A stretch of 39,848 nt of DNA from Bacteroidales bacterium (GCA_024400565.1 JAKSMQ010000014.1:1-39848), one strand, 5' to 3'; shown: positions 9,223-19,370, counted from the first letter of the stretch. The notes: generated by a model not told the origin, from the letters alone. Program-made: numbers and translations.

Positions 9223-12200
9223 ATGACACAAGTACGCCGCATCTACGTCGAAAAGAAAGTCGACTACGCAATTCAGGCCAAGGAGTTGCGCGAAGAAATG
9301 GCCAACTACCTCAACATCCAGGCCGACAAGGTCCGCGTGTTAATCCGCTACGACATTGAGAATATCTCAGATGAAGCTTATCAGAAAGCTCTCGGAACCG
9401 TCTTCTCAGAACCACCTGTTGACGACGTTTACGAGGAATCATTTCCCAAGGAATCCAATGATTTCTGCTTTTCTGTTGAATATCTCCCAGGCCAGTTTGA
9501 CCAGCGTGCCGACTCGGCCGTACAATGTGTACGTCTTTTGGGCGCCGGCGATGATGTTATTATCAAGTCTGCTATCACCTATGTCATTAGTGGCAATATT
9601 ACAGAAGAACAGCGTAATGCTATTGTGAAGCATTGTATCAATCCCGTTGATTCCCGTCAGACTGACGAGGTGAAGCCCAATACTCTTGTTGATAAATTTG
9701 ATGAGCCCGCCGATGTTGTTATCTTTGACGGATTTAAAGAGATGGACGAGAAGGCTCTTAAAGAGTTTTATGATGGACTCGGCCTTGCTATGACTTTCCG
9801 TGATATGCAGCACATCCAACGCTATTTCCGCGATGAAGAGAAACGCAATCCAACTATGACTGAGATTCGCGTGCTCGATACCTATTGGAGTGACCATTGC
9901 CGCCATACAACCTTTGCTACTGAACTCAAGAATGTAACCTTTGATGAGGGTAAATATCGTCCTCTGATTGAAGGTGCCTTCCAGCAATATCTCTCCGACC
10001 ATAAAGAACAATATGTAGGTCGCGACGACAAGTTTGTTTGTCTCATGGATATGGGTACCCTTGCTGCAAAGCGTATCCGTAAGATGGGCCTTCTCGAGGA
10101 TCAGGAGATTTCGGAAGAAATTAATGCTTGTTCCATCGTTGTTCCTATTGAGGTTGAACTCCCCAATCATGAAGGTGTCGTAACAGAAGAGTGGCTCGTT
10201 AATTTTAAGAACGAAACCCACAATCATCCTACCGAGATTGAACCATTCGGTGGTGCTGCAACCTGCTTGGGTGGTGCTATCCGCGATCCACTTTCAGGTC
10301 GTACTTATGTATATCAGGCTATGCGTGTGACCGGTGCTGCTGATCCCACCAAGCCTCTCAGCGAAACTATCCCCGGTAAACTTCCTCAGCGCAAGATTGT
10401 TACTACTGCTGCTCATGGCTATAGCAGTTATGGTAACCAGATAGGTCTTGCTACCGGACTCGTTAATGAGATTTATCACCCCAACTATGTGGCTAAACGC
10501 ATGGAAATCGGTGCAGTAGTAGCTGCTGCTCCTCGCCGTCAGGTAATGCGTATGACCTCTGATCCGGGTGACGTTATCATACTCTTAGGCGGCCGTACCG
10601 GTCGTGACGGATGTGGTGGCGCAACAGGTTCTTCCAAGAGCCATACCACCGAGAGTCTTACTTCTTGTGGCGCAGAAGTTCAGAAGGGTAATGCTCCAAC
10701 CGAACGTAAGCTCCAGCGTATGTTCCGCCGCGAAGAGGTTAGCAAGCTCATTAAGAAATGTAATGACTTCGGAGCTGGTGGAGTAAGTGTGGCTATTGGT
10801 GAACTTGCAGATGGTCTGGATATCAATCTTGATCGTGTACCCAAGAAATATGCAGGTCTCGATGGTACAGAACTTGCTATCTCTGAAAGCCAGGAGCGTA
10901 TGGCCATCGTAGTAGACCCCAAGAACGTTGACCAGATGCTTGCATATGCTGAAGAGGAAAACCTTGAGGCTGTAGTAGTAGCTACCGTAACAGAAGAGCC
11001 TCGAATGGTTATCAAATGGCGCGGAAAGACTATCGTTAACCTCAGTCGTCGTTTCATCGACACAAATGGCGCCCACCAGGAGACAGAGGTAAAGGTAACT
11101 CTTCCCGATGAGAGTAAGAACTATTTTACCGATGTTACCCCCGCTGCTACGTTTGCTGACACTATGAAGCAGACTCTTTCTGACCTTAATGTTTGTTCGC
11201 AGAAAGGTCTCGTAGAGATGTTTGACAGCACCATTGGCGCCAATACAGTAGTGATGCCCTATGGTGGTGTAACACAAATGAGCCCTGCTCAGGCTATGGT
11301 AGCCAAGATTCCTGTAGTAGAAGGCAAGACCGATGCCTGCACCATTATGAGCTATGGTTTCGATCCCTATCTCTCCAGCTGGAGTCCCTATCACGGAGCA
11401 GCCTATGCCGTATTGCAGAGTGTTGCAAAGGTGGTCGCTACTGGTGCCGATCCTACTAAGGTTCGTCTCACTTTCCAGGAATATTTCAAGAAACTGGGCA
11501 ACAACCCCGAGCGTTGGGGACAGCCTTTTGCAGCCCTTCTTGGAGCATACAATGCTCAGATGGGACTCAAACTGCCCGCAATTGGAGGTAAAGACTCCAT
11601 GAGCGGAACCTTCAACGATATTGATGTGCCCCCAACTCTCTGCAGTTTTGCAATTGCCGTTGATGAGGTTCAGAATATCGTTACAACCGATATTTCTCAG
11701 AATGGAGGCATTTATGAGATAGAAATCAAGCGCGACCAGTACGGTATGCCTGACTACGAAGATGCACTCCTTAAATATCGTTCGCTCCATAAAGCTATCC
11801 GTCAAGGCAAGATTGTTGCTTCACACGTTGTTGGCTTCGGTGGTATCCTTGAGGCTGTAGCCAAGATGGCCTTCGGTAGCCGTTTGGGTGTAGTCTTCAA
11901 CAATAGCCTCTCTCTCAATGAACTTATGGCTAAGAACTATGGTAATATCCTCATTCAGCCCCGTGAAGGCTTTGAGAACTCCTTACCATTCCCCTGCCGT
12001 CCTGTAGCTGTGGCTACCTACGAGACGGACAGCTTCCATTATGGCGACGAATCCCTCACCCTTGATGAGGCTCTCGAAGCATGGACGCGTCCTCTCGAAG
12101 ATGTATTCCCCACCCGTAGCTCCAAGAAAGAACGTCCTTTCGCTTCTGCCGACAGCAATGAGCAGTTTGAAGAGGATGCCGTTCTCGATACACCTCAGTA

Positions 12201-13038
12201 TGAAGCCAAGGAGGTCTATATCTGCAAACACAAGGTTGCTCGTCCCAAGGTGTTTATTCCAGCCTTCCCCGGTACCAATTGCGAGTATGACTCCGCTCGC
12301 GCGTTTGAACGTGCAGGCGCCGAGGTTGAGACTCTCGTTTTCCGCAATATGAATGACCGTCTCATAACAGACTCCATAGATTCCTTCACCCGTGCCATCA
12401 AGGAAAGCCAGATTATTATGATTCCAGGAGGATTCTCCGCAGGTGATGAGCCCGAAGGATCTGCCAAGTTCATTACTTCTGTATTCCGCAATGCCAAGGT
12501 GGCAGATGCTGTTATGGAGATGCTTCAGAAACGCGATGGCCTCATGATTGGTATCTGCAACGGATTCCAGGCTCTCGTTAAACTTGGTCTTGTCCCCTAT
12601 GGCGAGATTCGTCCTCAGACTGCCGATAGTCCTACCCTTACTTTCAACACTATTGGCCGTCACCAGAGCAAGATAGCCTATACCCGTGTAGTTTCTAACC
12701 TCAGCCCCTGGCTCCAGCGTGCTGATATGAATACCGCCTATAGCGTTCCTATCTCACATGGCGAGGGCCGTTTCGTAGCTAATAAGGAATGGCTCGACCG
12801 ACTCTTCAAGAATGGTCAGGTTGCAACCCAATATGTCGACATTCAGGATCGTCCTACCATGAACGAAGAATTCAATATGAACGGTTCCTATCTTGCTATT
12901 GAAGGTATTACCAGCCCCGATGGCCGTATTCTCGGTAAGATGGCTCACAGCGAGCGTCGTAGCGACAATACCTACCTCAATATCTGGGGAGAACAGGATC
13001 AGCAGATATTTGAAAGCGGCGTAGAATACTTTCTCTAA
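9223..13038 (+). CDS. purL: Phosphoribosylformylglycinamidine synthase (large PurL)
   Basis: A 1271-residue single-chain FGAM synthase (family normally ~1230-1300), converting FGAR + Gln + ATP to FGAM in purine synthesis. The N-terminal FGAR-AT domain has DTYWSDHCRHTTF (~220) and FKNETHNHPTEIEPFGG (~330). Two AIR-synthase-like halves follow, with GAGGVSVAIGELADG and GKDSMSGTF. The C-terminal class I glutaminase has FPGTNCEYDSARAF, the nucleophile Cys in GICNGFQAL (~1111) and the catalytic His in SHGEGRF. All catalytic residues appear intact. Only 30 bp separate it from the acyltransferase, and a strong terminator follows. Confidence 0.97.
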   Translation: MTQVRRIYVEKKVDYAIQAKELREEMANYLNIQADKVRVLIRYDIENISDEAYQKALGTVFSEPPVDDVYEESFPKESNDFCFSVEYLPGQFDQRADSAVQCVRLLGAGDDVIIKSAITYVISGNITEEQRNAIVKHCINPVDSRQTDEVKPNTLVDKFDEPADVVIFDGFKEMDEKALKEFYDGLGLAMTFRDMQHIQRYFRDEEKRNPTMTEIRVLDTYWSDHCRHTTFATELKNVTFDEGKYRPLIEGAFQQYLSDHKEQYVGRDDKFVCLMDMGTLAAKRIRKMGLLEDQEISEEINACSIVVPIEVELPNHEGVVTEEWLVNFKNETHNHPTEIEPFGGAATCLGGAIRDPLSGRTYVYQAMRVTGAADPTKPLSETIPGKLPQRKIVTTAAHGYSSYGNQIGLATGLVNEIYHPNYVAKRMEIGAVVAAAPRRQVMRMTSDPGDVIILLGGRTGRDGCGGATGSSKSHTTESLTSCGAEVQKGNAPTERKLQRMFRREEVSKLIKKCNDFGAGGVSVAIGELADGLDINLDRVPKKYAGLDGTELAISESQERMAIVVDPKNVDQMLAYAEEENLEAVVVATVTEEPRMVIKWRGKTIVNLSRRFIDTNGAHQETEVKVTLPDESKNYFTDVTPAATFADTMKQTLSDLNVCSQKGLVEMFDSTIGANTVVMPYGGVTQMSPAQAMVAKIPVVEGKTDACTIMSYGFDPYLSSWSPYHGAAYAVLQSVAKVVATGADPTKVRLTFQEYFKKLGNNPERWGQPFAALLGAYNAQMGLKLPAIGGKDSMSGTFNDIDVPPTLCSFAIAVDEVQNIVTTDISQNGGIYEIEIKRDQYGMPDYEDALLKYRSLHKAIRQGKIVASHVVGFGGILEAVAKMAFGSRLGVVFNNSLSLNELMAKNYGNILIQPREGFENSLPFPCRPVAVATYETDSFHYGDESLTLDEALEAWTRPLEDVFPTRSSKKERPFASADSNEQFEEDAVLDTPQYEAKEVYICKHKVARPKVFIPAFPGTNCEYDSARAFERAGAEVETLVFRNMNDRLITDSIDSFTRAIKESQIIMIPGGFSAGDEPEGSAKFITSVFRNAKVADAVMEMLQKRDGLMIGICNGFQALVKLGLVPYGEIRPQTADSPTLTFNTIGRHQSKIAYTRVVSNLSPWLQRADMNTAYSVPISHGEGRFVANKEWLDRLFKNGQVATQYVDIQDRPTMNEEFNMNGSYLAIEGITSPDGRILGKMAHSERRSDNTYLNIWGEQDQQIFESGVEYFL

Positions 13039-13060
13039 TTAATATAAAGAAAACTCAAAT

Positions 13061-13104
13061 ATGGGGTAGGGGAGAAACCTCAAACTTACTCTACCCCATT
13101 TTTT
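13061..13104 (+). terminator. Rho-independent terminator of purL
   Basis: ATGGGGTAG pairs with CTACCCCAT (9 bp) across a ~21-nt loop, followed directly by a run of six T. It lies 22 bp after the purL stop and 28 bp before the permease start. Confidence 0.85.
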
Positions 13105-13131
13105 ACAGAATTGCATAAGTAAAACGGCTCA

Positions 13132-14436
13132 ATGACTTCCGATAACAAACAACAGATTGGTATTGTTACCGCAATCTCTTTCATAGTAGCCAATATGGTG
13201 GGTACGGGAGTATTCACATCATTAGGATTCCAACTCTCTGGTGGCGTAGTAGATATTGCAGCCATCATGATATTGTGGCTCATAGGCGGCATAATTGCCT
13301 TCTGCGGAGCCCAGGCCTACGGCGAATTAGGTTCAGCTATGCCCCGTTCGGGAGGAGAGTATCATTTCCTCAGTCAGATATATCATCCAGCTGTAGGATT
13401 CTCGGCTGGATTCTTCTCGATGTTTGCCGGATTCGCAGCCCCAGTTGCCTTAGCAGCTATGGCGTTAGGTAAATACTGTACCGTAGTTTGGCCTGCCCTC
13501 AATCCCGTTATTCCTGCGGCATCGGTTATCGTGCTTGTAACAATAATCCATTGCTTAAGTGTCAAGACCGGAGGAGCATTCCAGAATGTGTTTACCATAC
13601 TCAAGTTGCTCCTCATCGTAGCATTTATAGTTGCTGGATTTTTGGCTCCAGAACCTCAGAATATCAGCGTTATTCCCACAACAGCTACCTGGAAACAGAT
13701 TACGACACCTGGTTTTGCTGTGTGTCTTATCTATGTCTTCTATTCCTTCTCAGGGTGGAATGCTTCAGCCTATTTTGTTTCCGAGATGAAGCGTCCGGAG
13801 AAGAATCTTCCTCTGTCGCTTCTGGTAGGAACCGTAATTGTTACCGTACTCTATCTCCTGCTCAACTTTGTCTTTCTACGTGTGTCGAGTGTTGACTCTC
13901 TCTCTGGTCAGCTTGAGATTGGAGCCATCGCGGCTACCAGTATCTTCGGACCTCGAGGCGGACAGGTTATGGCTGTTGTGATAGGACTCCTGCTCATCAG
14001 CTCTATCAGTTCTATGGTTTTTGCCGGTCCACGAGTAATCCAGGTTATCGGCGAAGACTATCCTGCCCTGGGATTTATGAGTCGTCGTCGCAGCAACGGA
14101 GTACCTATGGTAGCTATCCTTGTTCAGTCGGGGATTAGCCTTGTGCTACTCTTTACCTCCACATTTGAGGCACTCATCAGCTATCTTGGGTTTATGATGA
14201 ATGTCTATTGCTTCCTCTGTGTATTGGGGGTTTTTGTCCATCGTCGTCGTTTCCCAAATGCAGAACGCAAATTTAAGGTGTGGGGCTATCCTGTAACGCC
14301 TATTCTCTTTTTGCTCTTCTTTTTGTGGAATTTCTTTTACATGTTTACAGAGAAGACTCAGGAGACTCTCATCGGTCTGGCAACTCTCCTCCTTGCCGGT
14401 CTGGTTTATGCTTTAGTAAGAAAAAAACGTAAATAA
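13132..14436 (+). CDS. APC-family amino acid permease
   Basis: A 434-residue inner-membrane transporter with about 12 hydrophobic segments. The first helix carries the APC substrate-site signature VANMVGTGVFTSLG, followed by the family motif AYGELGSAMPRSGGEYHFL. Length and layout match bacterial APC permeases that move amino acids or polyamines with a proton or by exchange; substrate cannot be assigned. It sits just after the purL terminator, with no obvious TAnnTTTG element in the short gap. The following lipoprotein gene begins 5 bp after its stop, so the two are likely one operon. Confidence 0.93.
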   Translation: MTSDNKQQIGIVTAISFIVANMVGTGVFTSLGFQLSGGVVDIAAIMILWLIGGIIAFCGAQAYGELGSAMPRSGGEYHFLSQIYHPAVGFSAGFFSMFAGFAAPVALAAMALGKYCTVVWPALNPVIPAASVIVLVTIIHCLSVKTGGAFQNVFTILKLLLIVAFIVAGFLAPEPQNISVIPTTATWKQITTPGFAVCLIYVFYSFSGWNASAYFVSEMKRPEKNLPLSLLVGTVIVTVLYLLLNFVFLRVSSVDSLSGQLEIGAIAATSIFGPRGGQVMAVVIGLLLISSISSMVFAGPRVIQVIGEDYPALGFMSRRRSNGVPMVAILVQSGISLVLLFTSTFEALISYLGFMMNVYCFLCVLGVFVHRRRFPNAERKFKVWGYPVTPILFLLFFLWNFFYMFTEKTQETLIGLATLLLAGLVYALVRKKRK

Positions 14437-14441
14437 TAATC

Positions 14442-15617
14442 ATGAAGAAAAAACTACTTTTAGCCTTTGCAGCCCTTCTGGCAGTTGCGTGTAACTCCAA
14501 CAGCCCTCTTGATACCTCCGATTCGAATGCTGTTGCCAACGATTCTGTTGTAGAAAAGGTTGACCCGCTTGACACTTTTACCTATACCGCCTATACAACC
14601 CTGGCCGACATTATGGCCGGCAAGGAGATTAAGGATTCTACTTATTTCCGCGATATTATAACCAGTCAGGCTTATGCCAACCATAGCAAGGTTATGACCG
14701 ATATGTGGGCACGTTATAAGGCCCAGGAGACCGACCGCGTAATGGAATGGTCTCGCCAGAATCTTTCCGATGCTCCTACTCGTGTATTTTATCCCTTCTC
14801 AGGCCCTGATTTCAACTATCTTGATGCCATGTTCCCCGAGTGCGAGTTTGCCGCTCTCTTTGCTCTCGAACAGGCTGGCCGTCTTCCTTTCTCGGATGAA
14901 AAATCACTTAGTCATCCTGGCGAGCTCTTTAATGTGCTCAGAGCCAGCATTGGCGCAAATCTCAGCCTATCCTTCTTTATAACCAAACGTATGCAGGTCG
15001 ACTTTTACGCATCCTACGTTAAGGGTTCTCTCTCTGTTGCCATGCTCTTTGTAGCCAGCCGTGGCTATGAGGTTATTGTCGTAAACCCTGTTGATATTGA
15101 CTCTCTTGGCAATATTTTCTATACCGAGCCCGAGAAACTCTACGCTCACACTCTCGACAAAGATTTCTCCAACGGATACGAGATCGTATACCGTCGTGAG
15201 GGTGAGAAGAAATACCGTCGTCTCTATTATTTCAACCGCGACCTCAGCAATGGCAACTATGATAAATTGAAACTCGACAACTTCGTACGTGTTAATTTTG
15301 CAGGTCAGGCATGTATGACCAAGGCTGCTAGCTATCATCTCCATGCAGCCAATTTCTCCAATGTCCGTACGTCCATGCTTACCCATTGTGATCTTATTGT
15401 AAATGCTCCCTCCGGTATTCCTTATACCAGTTTTGAGCAGGATAAGTGGAATATCAAATACTACGGTTCTTTCCGCGGCCCCATTCCTCTCTTCCATGCC
15501 CATCCCGATACCGAACTCAAGGATGCTTATGCAAAGAATGGCCCCGAAGCAATCAATTTCAAATACGACTACGATACTCATAACTCCAGCTTCATCGTAG
15601 CCCGTCGCAAGAAATAA
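14442..15617 (+). CDS. Hypothetical lipoprotein, 391 aa
   Basis: It starts MKKKLLLAFAALLAVACNSN, a classic lipoprotein signal with lipobox AVAC (Cys17) followed by a Ser/Asp-rich linker, so it is probably lipid-anchored in the envelope. The rest is a soluble mixed domain with segments such as PFSGPDFNYLDAMFP and FFITKRMQVDFYASYVKG. I recognise no family or catalytic motif with certainty. The 5-bp gap to the APC permease suggests co-transcription, but not a common function. A hairpin terminator lies ~85 bp downstream. Confidence 0.85.
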   Translation: MKKKLLLAFAALLAVACNSNSPLDTSDSNAVANDSVVEKVDPLDTFTYTAYTTLADIMAGKEIKDSTYFRDIITSQAYANHSKVMTDMWARYKAQETDRVMEWSRQNLSDAPTRVFYPFSGPDFNYLDAMFPECEFAALFALEQAGRLPFSDEKSLSHPGELFNVLRASIGANLSLSFFITKRMQVDFYASYVKGSLSVAMLFVASRGYEVIVVNPVDIDSLGNIFYTEPEKLYAHTLDKDFSNGYEIVYRREGEKKYRRLYYFNRDLSNGNYDKLKLDNFVRVNFAGQACMTKAASYHLHAANFSNVRTSMLTHCDLIVNAPSGIPYTSFEQDKWNIKYYGSFRGPIPLFHAHPDTELKDAYAKNGPEAINFKYDYDTHNSSFIVARRKK

Positions 15618-15701
15618 TTCTTTTGTTTGGTAAAAACGCCAAGTTTGTATATTACCAGATAACCACTATTCCGGTATAAGAAATCCCGGTACAATCAAGA
15701 T

Positions 15702-15727
15702 GGCTCCCTCGGGAGCCTTCTTCTGTT
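15702..15727 (+). terminator. Likely terminator of the permease-lipoprotein operon
   Basis: GGCTCC-CTCG-GGAGCC (6-7 bp stem) at 15702-15717, followed by the pyrimidine-rich TTCTTCTG. The T-run is weak, hence moderate confidence. Confidence 0.6.
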
Positions 15728-15794
15728 GCATAGGGAGGGTAACGCTTTGGGACTTTAATTATGAGTGTTTAATAATAGCCGTTATTCCACATCA

Positions 15795-15866
15795 CGTCCA
15801 CATTCTCTCCATAATGACAGCACTCTGCCCCTCGGTCGTCGACTCTAAGTGGAGCTAATGTGGACG
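15795..15866. repeat. Long interrupted inverted repeat (possible structured RNA or mobile-element scar)
   Basis: CGTCCACATT (15795-15804) is perfectly complementary to AATGTGGACG (15857-15866). The pairing continues inside as CTCCA/TGGAG with symmetric CT/CT internal bulges, leaving a ~38-nt GC-rich centre. It lies between a terminator and the next promoter. Confidence 0.55.
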
Positions 15867-16118
15867 CAAGGTGTTCTTTATGCGGAGGAAGAATGAAAAG
15901 AAACAATTTGCAAGATAGGAATCTTTTTAATCCTTTGAGGCTGGCCCCTAAATCGGGTTTCAGATATCGGTCGGTTTTCAGGTCTGAAAAATGTGCTTTT
16001 TGTCACAATCTACGACGAGGAATCTCTAAATGGATGCGTAGCGTATTCAAAAAGAGATGCTTGTTTGAAAATATGAATATTATTTTGAGATTTTGTCGGA
16101 TAAGACGTTTTTTTATGC
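15867..16118. other. Intergenic stretch without supported gene
   Basis: Completes the ~570-bp gap 15618-16190. The open frame at 15860-16180 runs across the promoter of the next gene and has unusual composition, so it is not treated as a gene. Nothing else was recognised. Confidence 0.5.
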
Positions 16119-16127
16119 TATCTTTGC
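16119..16127 (+). promoter_or_regulatory. Promoter -7 element for the 288-aa lipoprotein gene
   Basis: TATCTTTGC with a TTTTG about 23 bp upstream as a possible -33 element; the start codon lies 63 bp downstream. Confidence 0.7.
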
Positions 16128-16190
16128 AATCTGAAATGTCGGGTAATACATACAATGTAAGTTGTGTAATTACAAGATAACAAGGATGAT

Positions 16191-17057
16191 ATGAAGAGAT
16201 TGCTGTTTCTCGTTTCGGTATGCATTTTTATTGTGTCGTGCAATAATCCCAGTTCTACTGAGATTGGCCGATTCTGGGTTGCCGTAGATTCTGCGGCCGG
16301 AATGCTTGTCTCCGAACTCGACGACGAACAGCGCTATAAGGCTATTGACAGTTTGGCCGAAGTGTGGGGCGAGAAAGAACAATGGAACAGGCCTTATTAT
16401 CTGACCATCGACTCCGTGAGCGAGGATTATTTCGACTCGGTAGGAAAGGAGTCTATCACGCAATACCAGCGGGATAAGGTTGAGTGGGACTACGACTTGG
16501 TTACGGGTTATATTATCTGGAAAACCATAAACGAGGCTGATGCCCGGCTGGCCCAACATCATATTCCCATCGATTTTAAGGCAGAACGCAAAACGCTCAA
16601 TCTCTATTACAACGCCGTAAGGGCCTATGTGAATAGCGTTTCGGACCGAATGGGCGTTGAGAGCTGGTCGGACTACTCAGACGAATGGGAAGACCTGTTG
16701 ATTGAGAAATGGGACATGGCTGAGCTGTATCTTGAAATTGCTGATGGTATGCAGACCGCTACACGGGTTAATGACGTGGATGACAAGCAATTCGACCTGG
16801 TGATTTATGGGTTGAAGAGGGGCGAGGATAAGGAACAGGAGGAATTGAAGAAGTGTGTAGAAACAATAATGAAACAACGCAAGGAGACGGCCGAGCGACT
16901 GGCTCCTGACCATCGTGCCTATTACGAAAATGTTACCAATCATTTGCGTCAGTATCTCATAAAAGACTTGAGGATGCTTTATAAAAACATGAAACATCCG
17001 TCACCCGCAGAGTGGGCTTGGGTAGCAGGCAGTAAAGATGGTTTTCCTCTAGAATAA
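16191..17057 (+). CDS. Hypothetical lipoprotein, 288 aa
   Basis: Signal MKRLLFLVSVCIFIVSCNNP with lipobox IVSC (Cys17). The mature part is strongly charged and helical (for example KKCVETIMKQRKETAERL and DHRAYYENVTNHLRQYL), with no transmembrane segment after the signal. No family was recognised. Helical lipoproteins of this type in Bacteroidales are often of unknown function. It has its own promoter and lies 138 bp before sufB, which has a separate promoter, so it appears monocistronic. Confidence 0.82.
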   Translation: MKRLLFLVSVCIFIVSCNNPSSTEIGRFWVAVDSAAGMLVSELDDEQRYKAIDSLAEVWGEKEQWNRPYYLTIDSVSEDYFDSVGKESITQYQRDKVEWDYDLVTGYIIWKTINEADARLAQHHIPIDFKAERKTLNLYYNAVRAYVNSVSDRMGVESWSDYSDEWEDLLIEKWDMAELYLEIADGMQTATRVNDVDDKQFDLVIYGLKRGEDKEQEELKKCVETIMKQRKETAERLAPDHRAYYENVTNHLRQYLIKDLRMLYKNMKHPSPAEWAWVAGSKDGFPLE

Positions 17058-17157
17058 ATCTGCAGACCACAACTCTAAAAAAGGCTCTTCCTACGTGTAC
17101 TCGCGCGAATTATTATATAATTTCGCAATACTATTTTCGTATGTCGCTAGAAAATCG

Positions 17158-17166
17158 TATCTTTGC
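17158..17166 (+). promoter_or_regulatory. Promoter -7 element for sufB
   Basis: TATCTTTGC, 30 bp upstream of the chosen sufB start. A farther in-frame ATG at 17163 lies inside this element and would be upstream of the transcription start, which decides the start at 17196. Confidence 0.75.
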
Positions 17167-17195
17167 ACCCCGAAAACTACGCTATAAATAAAACT

Positions 17196-18644
17196 ATGGC
17201 TGACAATAATAAAGATATTATTCAGGAAGTTACCAGCGAAGAGTATAAATACGGCTTCGTTACAGATATTGAAACAGAGACTATTCCCAAAGGTCTCAAC
17301 GAGGATGTTGTGCGCATGATTTCTCAGAAAAAAGGCGAACCGGATTGGCTTTTGGAATTTCGTCTCAAATCGTTCCGTCGCTGGCAGGAGATGGAAGAAC
17401 CCGATTGGGGCCATCTCAACTACGACAGCATCGATTATCAGGATATTATCTACTATGCGGCTCCCAAACCCAAGGAGCAGAAGAAAAGTCTTGATGAAGT
17501 TGACCCCGAGTTGTTGGAGACTTTCAACAAACTGGGCATCTCGCTCAACGAGCAGAAAGCCCTGACGGGTGTGGCCTACGACGCTATTATGGATAGTGTT
17601 TCGGTAAAGACCACTTCGTCCAAATTGCTCGAAGAGAAGGGTATTCTTTTCTGCCCCATCAGCGAGGCTGTCAAGAAATATCCCGAGCTGGTGAAACAGT
17701 ATCTTGGAAGCGTGGTCCCCGCAGGCGACAACTTCTTTGCAGCTCTCAATTCGGCCGTGTTCAGCGACGGCTCCTTCTGTTATATTCCCAAGGGGGTACG
17801 TTGTCCGATAGAACTCTCTTCCTATTTCCGCATCAATGCCGCCAAGACGGGTCAGTTCGAGCGTACGCTTATCGTCGCAGACGAGGGCTCGTATGTGAGC
17901 TATATGGAGGGCTGTACGGCTCCCCAGCGCGACGAGAACCAGCTTCATGCTGCCATCGTAGAGATTGTCGCTCTGAAGGATGCCGAGGTGAAATACAGTA
18001 CTGTCCAGAACTGGTATCCTGGCGACAAAGAGGGCCGTGGAGGTATCTATAACCTGGTAACCAAGCGAGGCATCTGCAAAGGCTCTCATTCCAAGATTTC
18101 CTGGACTCAGGTCGAGACTGGCTCGGCAATTACCTGGAAATATCCCAGTTGCATACTCCAGGGTGATGATTCGACAGCCGAGTTTTATAGCGTGGCAGTT
18201 ACCAACAATTTCCAGCAGGCCGATACCGGAACCAAGATGATCCATCTGGGCAAGAATACCCATAGCACCATCATTTCCAAGGGCATTTCGGCTGGCAAGA
18301 GTCACAACTCCTATCGTGGTCTGGTAAAGATAAACCGAGGAGCCGAGAATGCACGCAACTATTCCCAATGCGATTCTCTTCTGCTTGGCGACCAATGTGG
18401 CGCTCACACTTGGCCATATATTAAAGCCGACAACAGTACGGCCATTCTCGAGCACGAGGCAACCACCAGCAAGATATCCGAAGACCAGCTCTTCTATTGT
18501 CAACAGCGTGGCATCAGCCCTGAGAGTGCCGTTGGACTTATCGTAAACGGATATGCCAAGGACGTGCTCAAGAAACTGCCTATGGAGTTCGCCGTTGAGG
18601 CCCAGAAACTGCTCTCCATCAGTCTGGAAGGCTCTGTTGGTTAA
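17196..18644 (+). CDS. sufB: Fe-S cluster assembly scaffold SufB
   Basis: A 482-residue SufB, the scaffold of the SUF iron-sulfur assembly complex SufBCD. It starts [12 protein letters not shown] and runs through [20 protein letters not shown] and [18 protein letters not shown]. The beta-helix core includes [39 protein letters not shown] and the C-terminal [20 protein letters not shown]. Length is normal. In most Bacteroidales sufC, sufD and sufS follow immediately; here the next gene is an RNA methyltransferase, so sufB stands alone in this window. Confidence 0.96.
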   Translation: MADNNKDIIQEVTSEEYKYGFVTDIETETIPKGLNEDVVRMISQKKGEPDWLLEFRLKSFRRWQEMEEPDWGHLNYDSIDYQDIIYYAAPKPKEQKKSLDEVDPELLETFNKLGISLNEQKALTGVAYDAIMDSVSVKTTSSKLLEEKGILFCPISEAVKKYPELVKQYLGSVVPAGDNFFAALNSAVFSDGSFCYIPKGVRCPIELSSYFRINAAKTGQFERTLIVADEGSYVSYMEGCTAPQRDENQLHAAIVEIVALKDAEVKYSTVQNWYPGDKEGRGGIYNLVTKRGICKGSHSKISWTQVETGSAITWKYPSCILQGDDSTAEFYSVAVTNNFQQADTGTKMIHLGKNTHSTIISKGISAGKSHNSYRGLVKINRGAENARNYSQCDSLLLGDQCGAHTWPYIKADNSTAILEHEATTSKISEDQLFYCQQRGISPESAVGLIVNGYAKDVLKKLPMEFAVEAQKLLSISLEGSVG

Positions 18645-18730
18645 AATCTGAAACAGAGCCCGGCTCAGCCTTGTGATAAAATAATACATTTACGAAGCAT
18701 CGCCAATTACTCGAAAGAAACAGTTCTGCT

Positions 18731-19258
18731 ATGAAGAAACTCTCGATGGAAGACCTCAACCGCATTAGTGTTGAAGAGTTCAGACAAGCCGACAAGCTGC
18801 CGTTGGTTGTGGTACTTGATAACGTGCGTAGCATGAATAATATCGGTTCTGTTTTCCGCACGAGTGATGCTTTCCGGGTAGAGAAAATCTGCCTTTGTGG
18901 CATTACCGCATGTCCACCCCATCGCGATATCCATAAGACAGCCCTGGGCGCAGAAGAATCCGAGTCGTGGGAATACTTTGATGAGACCTCTGAATGTATA
19001 GAATCTCTCAAGCGTCAGGGCTACAGGGTCTATGCTGTAGAGCAGGTCGATGAGAGTGTGATGCTCGATGAGTTTGAGACACAGTCCGGAACCCCTACAG
19101 CCATAGTATTCGGTAACGAGGTTGAAGGAGTGGACGAAGAAGTAATACCGCTTTGTGACGGATGTATTGAAATACCTCAGTTCGGTACCAAACATTCTCT
19201 CAACATCTCCATTGCCGCAGGCATCCTGATTTGGGAAATGTGGCGTAAACTGCATTAG
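18731..19258 (+). CDS. TrmH/SpoU-family RNA 2'-O-methyltransferase
   Basis: A 175-residue SPOUT (trefoil-knot) methyltransferase that uses SAM to methylate ribose 2'-OH in tRNA or rRNA. The three SpoU motifs are present: NVRSMNNIGSVFRTSDAF (31-48) with the catalytic Arg, AIVFGNEVEGVDEEV (124-138) and FGTKHSLNISIAAGI (151-165). It lacks the N-terminal extension of RlmB-type enzymes. The exact target position cannot be assigned. It lies 86 bp after sufB and faces the GH3 gene convergently across a strong terminator. Confidence 0.92.
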   Translation: MKKLSMEDLNRISVEEFRQADKLPLVVVLDNVRSMNNIGSVFRTSDAFRVEKICLCGITACPPHRDIHKTALGAEESESWEYFDETSECIESLKRQGYRVYAVEQVDESVMLDEFETQSGTPTAIVFGNEVEGVDEEVIPLCDGCIEIPQFGTKHSLNISIAAGILIWEMWRKLH

Positions 19259-19312
19259 TCCTTGCTTTCGGCAGACAAGACAAAACAGATACAACCATTT
19301 TCAAGAAACTAC

Positions 19313-19345
19313 AAACCCCATGCTTCAGATTGAGACATGGGGTTT
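19313..19345. terminator. Bidirectional terminator between convergent genes
   Basis: AAACCCCATG and CATGGGGTTT form a perfect 10-bp stem with a 13-nt loop. It lies between the convergent methyltransferase (+) and GH3 (-) genes, and would serve both. Confidence 0.85.
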
Positions 19346-19370
19346 ATTTATGTTCAGGAGATGCCTCTCC

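Noticed and set aside
15860-16180. 106-residue open frame with several Cys
   Set aside because: Spans the promoter of the next gene and part of the interrupted palindrome, and lacks an own promoter. Considered spurious.
17091-18689. 532-residue open frame on the minus strand
   Set aside because: Antisense to sufB; it also crosses the sufB promoter. No recognisable domain.
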